The notes beneath the pieces were generated by a model. It had not been told where the DNA came from, made no database searches, and worked only from the letters and a program-made list of their open reading frames with translations. This document shows positions 57,795 to 64,000 of a stretch of DNA of 64,000 nt, one piece after another. Origin of the DNA: Allantophomopsis cytisporea. Taxonomy: Eukaryota; Ascomycota; Leotiomycetes; Phacidiales; Phacidiaceae. Where the stretch lies: NCBI GenBank assembly GCA_024752435.1, contig CP103028.1:992001-1056000 (forward strand), written 5' to 3'. Both the position numbers and the translations under genes were made by a program. Within the stretch, counting starts at the first letter, position 1. Every line of letters starts with the position of its first letter.

Positions 57795-58144
57795 CTGTGT
57801 AACATCTCAGCTGTCACCGAGTGAGCCTCGTAAGACCATCCGTGGGATAAAAAGCGGGTCACGAGCATCCTCAGAAAATAACCTCCTTTGGTGAATATCA
57901 CGACCATACAATTCACGCTAGGTTCTGCCCACCAGATTAACAGACGGACTATTCTCGCTCGGCTTCTCGGAGGGGTTTAAGGACTTACTCCCGCCTCGTT
58001 CGCCATCGCCTACTCTATATGCTTGTTTAATTTGATCAAAGGGCACATCGTCACAATGTTGTTGTCAGATCTGATAACTTCAATGCTTCTGAAAATAGCT
58101 GATCCAACTTTGGAATCATTCTGGAGTGTCCAGCATCTCTCATA

Positions 58145-60619
58145 TTGATTTGTTGCGGACTGTTTGTTATATTCAAAGTGTTCCCATCTTCTTGGAGATG
58201 GGCAATCTATCGTGTCCAATCCAGCCGCTTGCGAAATCAGATAGAAGACAGTTCTGAAACGGTGCAAAGAGTGGGTGATAGAATCCATACTTTTTTCACG
58301 AAAACTTCGACAGATGCTTCGCCTGCACTGAAAATCTTGTATGACGATCCAAAAGCTGTTGTCGAGTAGGTTCTTAGCTTGAAAATCATGTATCCTTAGT
58401 CTGATTGTTTTCTTAGTATCATGGCTGTCCATGGGCTTGGCGCGAATCCGGATTATGCGTGGATTTGGAATCCGAAAAACAACCCTCCATGTAAAAAGTG
58501 ATACCCAGATAAGGCGGTCAATTGGCTAGTGGATCTTCTTCCGGGAGTGATTCCACCATATCGTGTCATGACCTTCAACTATAATTCGACTTGGGTTTTT
58601 GATGCCCCACAACAAAGGTTGTCTACAATTTCTGATGAGCTATTAATGCGTCTTCGAGATGAACGTGGAGAAGTAAGCCTTATATCTGCTCATAGCTCTC
58701 TAGCACTACTAATCATCTACATAAACAGATACTTGACCGACCGTTGATTCTGATCGGCCATAGCTTTGGCGGAAACGTTATTGAACAGGCAGACTCGCTG
58801 CCCTGCTTCTACTTTTTGTGATATCTGAGGAGATTATGTGTTAAGTCCAGACAGGCTATCGTCTCGGCAACCAGGCAGGCCTCAAAGCACGCTGGTATCG
58901 CTAGATCTACTGTAGGAGTCATTTTTCCAGGAGCTCCTCACCGAGGTTGCTCAGCTGCAAAATGGGGTACATTGATCGCCTTTATTGCGCGGGTATTGGG
59001 GGTGGTTACCGAAGTGAGGATATCAAAGGACTTAGAAGAGCATTCAGGAACTTTGACAGATTGTCTGAATGAGTCTTCAAGCTGGCTCTTTTGTAATTCG
59101 GTACCTGTCATGTGTTGCTTCGAAAAGAGATGACGGACTATTCTCCAAGACTGGGATTGATCGCAAAATTCGTCCGTCCGTGGGCTAAAGTACACGTTTG
59201 TACACCATATCACCTTCAATCAAATGATATCCTACTCACTTCTCGATAGGTTGTATCTGAGTCTAGTGCCTGCATTGATGGCCATACTAAAGTAGGTCTG
59301 GAAGCTGACCACTTCAAGATCAACAAATCTTGGGGATTGTACCACCCCTGTTTCACGCCTGTCTATTCTGAAATAAAACGCATGGCCCAGCATTTTAAAG
59401 GAATAATTAAGCGTCGTCATAATCCCCAAGAAATCCCAACTGATGACAAAGCTGCACCAAAGGAGCTGCAAGAATGTCTTCAGCAGATGCTTTTGACAGA
59501 TCCTCTAGATGACTTGGTTCGAATTCAGAGGCAAAAGGAAAATAGAGTACTACACACCTATGAATGGCTTCTTAAACGGGAAGAGTTTTCTGCTTGGGGA
59601 GCTACAAGGGGCCCACAGTTACTTCATCTTATTGACTCCCCAGGCATTGGAAAGGCAATGGTGTCTATCTTCTTGGTTGATCAACTTTAAAGGAAAACAA
59701 AAATAACTCCCAATATAATATTCGCTTACTTCTTCTGCGATGACAATGATAAGAATCGAAACACGCCAATTGCTGTACTTCGGAGCATCATCCGACAGTT
59801 GCTACTCCAGAAGCATGCACTATTCCGGCATATCGAATCAGAATTTGCGGAGAAGAAATCTGGTCTTTTTGAGAACTTCAATACTCTTTAGATCGCACTG
59901 GTCAGACATCGCTATCATATGCTACTATGCGGGGTGACGAGGCCGTAGTCAATCTGCTGCTTGGTACTAGTAACGTTGATGCCAATACAAAAGATTGGAA
60001 TAGTCGGACACCACTGTCTTACGCTGCTGAGTGGGGCTACGAAGCTGTAGTCAAGCTGCTGCTTGGTACTAGTAACGTTGATGCCGATGCGAAAGATAGC
60101 GATGGTCGAACACCGCTATCGTACGCTGCTGAAGGGGATTTCGAAGCTGTAGTCAAGCTGCTGCTTAGTACTGGTAACGTTGATGCCGATACAAAAGATA
60201 GATATAATCGGATACCAATATCATTTGCTGCTGAGAGTGGCCGCGAGGCCGTGGTCAAGCTACTGCTTAATACTGCGGTCGATGTGGATACAAAAGATAG
60301 CAATGGTCGGACACCGCTGTTATCTGCCGCCAAGTGGGGTAAGGATGCCGTTGTCATACTGCTGCTTAATAGCGGTAAGGTCGATGTCGATAGGAAAAAT
60401 ATATGGGGTCGGACACTGCTGTCGTACGCTGCTGATAGGAATAAGGAGGCCGTAGTCAAGCTGCTGCTTAGTACTAGTAAGGTTGATGCCGATGCGAAAG
60501 ATAGCGCTGGTCGGACACCGTTGTCGTATGCTATTGAGGAGGGGAATGAGGCCGTAGTCAAGTCACTGTTGGATAGCGGTGCGGTCGATACCGAACTCGA
60601 AAGTTACGTCGGTAGCTAG
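58145..60619 (+). pseudogene. Broken hydrolase - NACHT - ankyrin gene
   Basis: A hydrophobic N-terminal segment (about 58150-58190) leads to an alpha/beta-hydrolase domain after an intron (about 58368-58414): AVHGLGANPDYAWIW, and the serine motif GHSFGGN (about 58760). A linker and a NACHT-like part follow (LHLIDSPGIGKAMVSIFL, AYFFCDDNDKNRNTP), which stops short of the Walker B region. The remaining NACHT core is lost, and seven ankyrin repeats of about 34 residues follow directly (59936-60600), each EAVVKLLL-S/N-type and highly alike. Lesions: stop codons and frameshifts near 58500, 58810, 59120-59160, 59689 and 59890, plus the internal deletion. The ankyrin part alone stays open for about 230 codons. 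Fungal genes of this type (lipase/DUF676-like N-terminal domain) belong to the STAND receptor group. Confidence 0.82.
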
Positions 60620-62680
60620 AGCTAGGTATAAAGCTGTAGAGTACCTGTTACTGAAGAATAGTGTTGCACTAGTAGAAGATTTATATAGACTTACACCCTT
60701 ATTTGTCACATAGAGAGAAGCTCTCCGATATATGCTAGGAGTTCTACGATACATGATGGACAGGTACATAGTTCGCATTTGTTAATTGAAAACTGCTAAA
60801 TCTAAATGTAAAAGCCACAATGATACTACTACCCTTCAGTTTTAACCACTCACTGATGTGCATGTATTAGCAATATTTTCATTTTTATTATAGCTTGCGT
60901 TATTATCTTCACCTGTTTGTACCATTCAAGACAATGTCATTTCTAAAATTTATCATGTTTTTCATTGAACTTATCCATCCATAATCTTTGGAATACTTAT
61001 TGAATATGTCTTACTTGTTATTGAAGAAGGAGCTTAGGGCGCTAGTCTTATAGGACACTGTATATCTATAAAATAAAACAAAAAGGTAACAAAAATAAGT
61101 ATTTGGAAACGGATACAAAAATCAATAGGAAACATAGAATGATGTGCATGCCCGTCGTCGTCAAATTACAAAAGGAGAAACCCGCACGTGTAAACCTCCC
61201 AACTTCTCCGAGTACTTGATCATAATCTCTTCCTCCATTTTCGTTGTCTCAGTTCGGGTTTCTAGAAGGAGAATCATGGCGGTGAGAAGACCCCTCGTGG
61301 CCGTTTCTGTCGTTACGATTGATGTCTCATCGGGAAGCGTTGCATGGAACATACTTACAACGTGGAACATGCAACGAACACCACATGGGAAAGAATAAAG
61401 ATGTGCTTGGTGGCTTGGCACGGACCCGTGCACTGTGATTAGTGTTGCTTGGACCGGTGATGGGTCTGGAGTTGGGACGTGCAGGGCTGGAGAAGGCTTT
61501 ACGCTTAGAGATTACCGAATGCTTCCTCCATGTTTTGGAGATGGAGGCTCTGAGTGGATGGAATGGCTGATGCATTTGGGATCAATCGTCGAATGGTGGG
61601 CTGTTCAAGCTTATTTGGAGGGAGTTTCAGGGGTCTTTTGATGGGACTTGTGACAGCGGAGGTGGATGATGAAGAGGATCGTGAGCTTGGAAAGGATTAT
61701 TCACTATGAGCTATTGGTGAATTGTTGGTGCAGTATTGATAAGACATTGATGAGATATTGATCAGGTATTGATCAGGAATCGATGAGATCGACAACGGAC
61801 ACTGGCGATATGTTGACCAATTCTATATATGTGAAGTACTTATATACTCATGCGGGCGTCTGCAGGGTTCACTCGATGCCAAGACGTAGGTGCGCGATAA
61901 GACGCAAGCAGTATCGTGAACATCTCATATCAACCTCCGCATCTCTTCATCTCTCCATCGCTTCATTAATAATTATCTCCCTGTTCTTCTCACTCGTCTC
62001 ATTCTTCTCAATACTTCTTCCTCTCTCACCTATTTCGCTCCTGCGTATCATTTGCACTACCATCATAGAAGCCCGCTAGATCATACCCCCCTTCACCTAT
62101 TTGTCGCATCAAAATGCATATCAATAGTCACTCACGCCCTCCACATATCAGCCAATCGACGCCGCACCAGTGACATCTTCGAGTCTACGCACCGCAACGG
62201 AAAACAAATCTACCCCTCTCAACTAGCAACAGTGACACTCCCTCCCCAATTGATGATCAAAGCAAGTCAAAACTACAGTCGAAAACCCATTGACGAAGTC
62301 CGAGTGACCTGAGTGTTGTCGCAATACCTCCGAAATAGTGTCAATCTATGGAAATATAACCTGCATATGAGGTGGTGAGAAGGGATCCCCGCACTATCGA
62401 TGATATTCATAAAACCTCAATAATTCCGCCAGACCTTTCTTGAGGTGCACGCTCATTCGTACCTCCATATTCATTCTTTAACTTATTGCCCGCATCTACA
62501 CCACCGATCAAGAACCACATCGACCTGCATGCAACCGTATAAAGCGAACGGAAACATTCTCTTCATATCCCAGCAATTCAATATCCCCCTGACCATTCAA
62601 TTGCGCAAGGATATTTCCAAGCCCATTGAATTCGCCAGTCATCAAAAGTCAGCTCACGTTATTCGCACTCGTAATCCACC
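60620..62680. other. Gene-free stretch of about 2 kb
   Basis: 3' flank of the hydrolase-NACHT-ankyrin relic and upstream region of the AIM6-like gene. Contains an 11-bp minisatellite (61735-61789). No credible gene recognised. Confidence 0.45.
61735..61789. repeat. 11-bp tandem repeat, five units
   Basis: Five units of the type ATTGATNAGNT (ATTGATAAGAC, ATTGATGAGAT, ATTGATCAGGT, ATTGATCAGGA, ATCGATGAGAT) head to tail. Confidence 0.75.
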
Positions 62681-64000
62681 ATGCCGACCCCGGATGAGGC
62701 AGGCCGACCCTTCCTATCCGCCACTAACGACCACCAAGACCATGACGACAGCGGGACTTCAGCATCGCCTGCGCAGACATTCTCCAACGCGGAACTCGAA
62801 TATGGTTATCCCTCAGACGAGGTCTACTCCCCAGACTCAGCGAGGGATTTTTCCAGGGACAATTCTTCTTTTTCGTTGTTGCGAAGACCTAGTTGGTGGC
62901 GGCGTGGTTGGAAGATGGTCATGCGTGCGCGGCGGAATCTGGAGGATGAGAATTCGTTGATGCGGGATTTGGGCAAGATGGAGGCGAGGAATGATGGGAT
63001 GGGGTTTTATCGTTGGTTTTTGTTTGGGAGTGTGAGTGGGTCGACGTTATTGTGAGTATTATTCTTGTTCTTATTTCAGTCGCATGTGCATTACAGTATC
63101 ATTTTACGATAAAACCCTAAATAACGGGTTCTGGAAATTTGGGAATCTGGATATCAACAACATCTACTAACACACCCCAGATTGATCCTCCTAACAACGA
63201 ATCTCTTCATAACAGCCGCAACCCTTTTCTACACTGCAGATCATGAATCACCCCTCCGACACTGGGGCGCACAAGGTACGACCTCAGAAGGTCTATCATG
63301 GTACCCAACAGATTTCCTACGAGATGTAAACCCTATCCCCTGCCATTCACACAACGACTACTGGCGGCGAGTACCCCTCTTTTCCGCCTTGCTCGCAGGC
63401 TGCACCGGAATCGAAGCCGACGTCTGGTTATTCGACTCGGAACTCTACGTAGGCCACAACACAGCCAGTCTAACGCGCAACCGTACCTTCCAAGCGCTGT
63501 ACGTGAACCCACTGGTCGAAATCCTCACGCACCAGAACCCGAACACGGAGTTCTACAACGATACCAGTCACGGCGTCTTCGATACGGCTCCTGGAATGAG
63601 CGTTACGTTGTTGGTGGATTTGAAGACTTCAGGGCCCAAGACTTGGCCCGCTGTTCTGGCGCAGTTGGAACCGTTGAGGGAGCGAGACTGGCTGACATTC
63701 GTGCGTGATGGTGTCGTGCATCAGCGCCCTGTGACTGTCGTAGGAACGGGCAATACGCCGTTTGATGTCCTCACCGCCAATGCCACGTACCGGGATGCGT
63801 TCTTTGATGCACCCCTCGATACCATGTGGCAAGGGTATGAAGACGATGATGCGGCTCTGCCCATAGACGAGGATGGTTCTAACACAGACTCTGAAGGCAT
63901 CGACTCTGTAGCCAAAGGATTCAGACACGCACAAGAAGATGAAGGTGTTGTGGCGGACAGAGATCAAGGCCAAGGCCACTCCGGCACATCGCCGACATCG
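62681..64000 (+). CDS. AIM6-like GDPD/PI-PLC-fold membrane protein (5' part)
   Basis: The window cuts this gene. Exon 1 is 62681-63051 and exon 2 starts at 63181 and stays open to the last base. The first 110 residues are polar and acidic, with a basic run (WWRRGWKMVMRARRNL). A membrane helix follows, spanning the intron (WFLFGSVSGSTLL then LILLTTNLFITAATLFY). The lumenal or extracellular domain has the phosphodiesterase signature HSHNDY (His179-Asp183) and an IEADVWLF Glu/Asp motif. This is the layout of the fungal 'altered inheritance of mitochondria protein 6' family, PI-PLC/GDPD-like TIM-barrel proteins of unknown activity. The C-terminus lies outside the window. Confidence 0.85.

Larger units (their letters stand above)
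56794..58144. other. Repeat-bearing spacer
   Basis: 3' region of the OYE gene, copy B of the dispersed repeat (57080-57240) and a 69-bp minisatellite (57454-57794). No gene recognised. Confidence 0.5.

Noticed and set aside
1..64000. CRISPR array or prokaryotic operon structure
   Set aside because: No direct-repeat/spacer pattern; spliceosomal introns show that the DNA is eukaryotic.

Overview
The window looks like nuclear DNA of a filamentous ascomycete (Pezizomycotina, possibly Leotiomycetes; class not proven). Genes carry short introns of about 45-110 bp with GTRNGT/YAG borders and CTRAC-type branch points. The families present (Zn2Cys6 regulator, DUF3176-type membrane protein, Old Yellow Enzyme, patatin/NB-ARC/NACHT/ankyrin STAND proteins, a HeLo-type protein) are those of this group. 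All coordinates are my own hand-spliced models.

Left third (about 1-21.1 kb). After a decayed short-chain dehydrogenase (SDR) and an empty stretch come a DHA1-type MFS transporter, a class II aldolase/adducin-type protein, a decayed protein kinase, and then a compact metabolic cluster. The cluster holds a sugar-porter transporter, a class II ketose-bisphosphate-type aldolase, a Zn2Cys6 regulator, an SDR strongly resembling fungal L-rhamnose-1-dehydrogenase, and a divergent ketose-reductase-type SDR. The two divergent promoters of this cluster share a CTCGAG-centred element (11-bp core TCGTCTCGAGG), including a perfect 12-bp inverted repeat. I read this as a pathway-specific sugar catabolic cluster with its own regulator and probable operator. 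The substrate is inferred. A DUF3176-like membrane protein follows.

Middle (about 21-34.5 kb). Here lie a broken patatin/NB-ARC/TPR gene, an intact AlaX-like tRNA-editing gene, a MFS transporter interrupted by one TGA codon, and a head-to-head pair. One member of the pair is a 5'-truncated HeLo protein with two HET-s-type amyloid repeats. The other is a 5'-truncated NACHT-ankyrin NLR. The pair recalls het-S/nwd2-type incompatibility modules.

Right half (about 34.8-64 kb). There is a very long TFIIIC B-block subunit (Tfc3-like), a small basic nucleolar-type protein, a secreted type-B carboxylesterase and a broken patatin-ankyrin gene. A gene-poor AT-rich stretch with decayed repeats and a MITE-like element follows, then an Old Yellow Enzyme, a 69-bp minisatellite, a broken hydrolase-NACHT-ankyrin gene, and the 5' part of an AIM6-like phosphodiesterase that runs off the end.

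Housekeeping genes are thus interleaved with a graveyard of NLR-type immunity or incompatibility genes. Four such loci lie within about 37 kb and every one is damaged. The intact genes are mostly metabolic, transport or core transcription functions.
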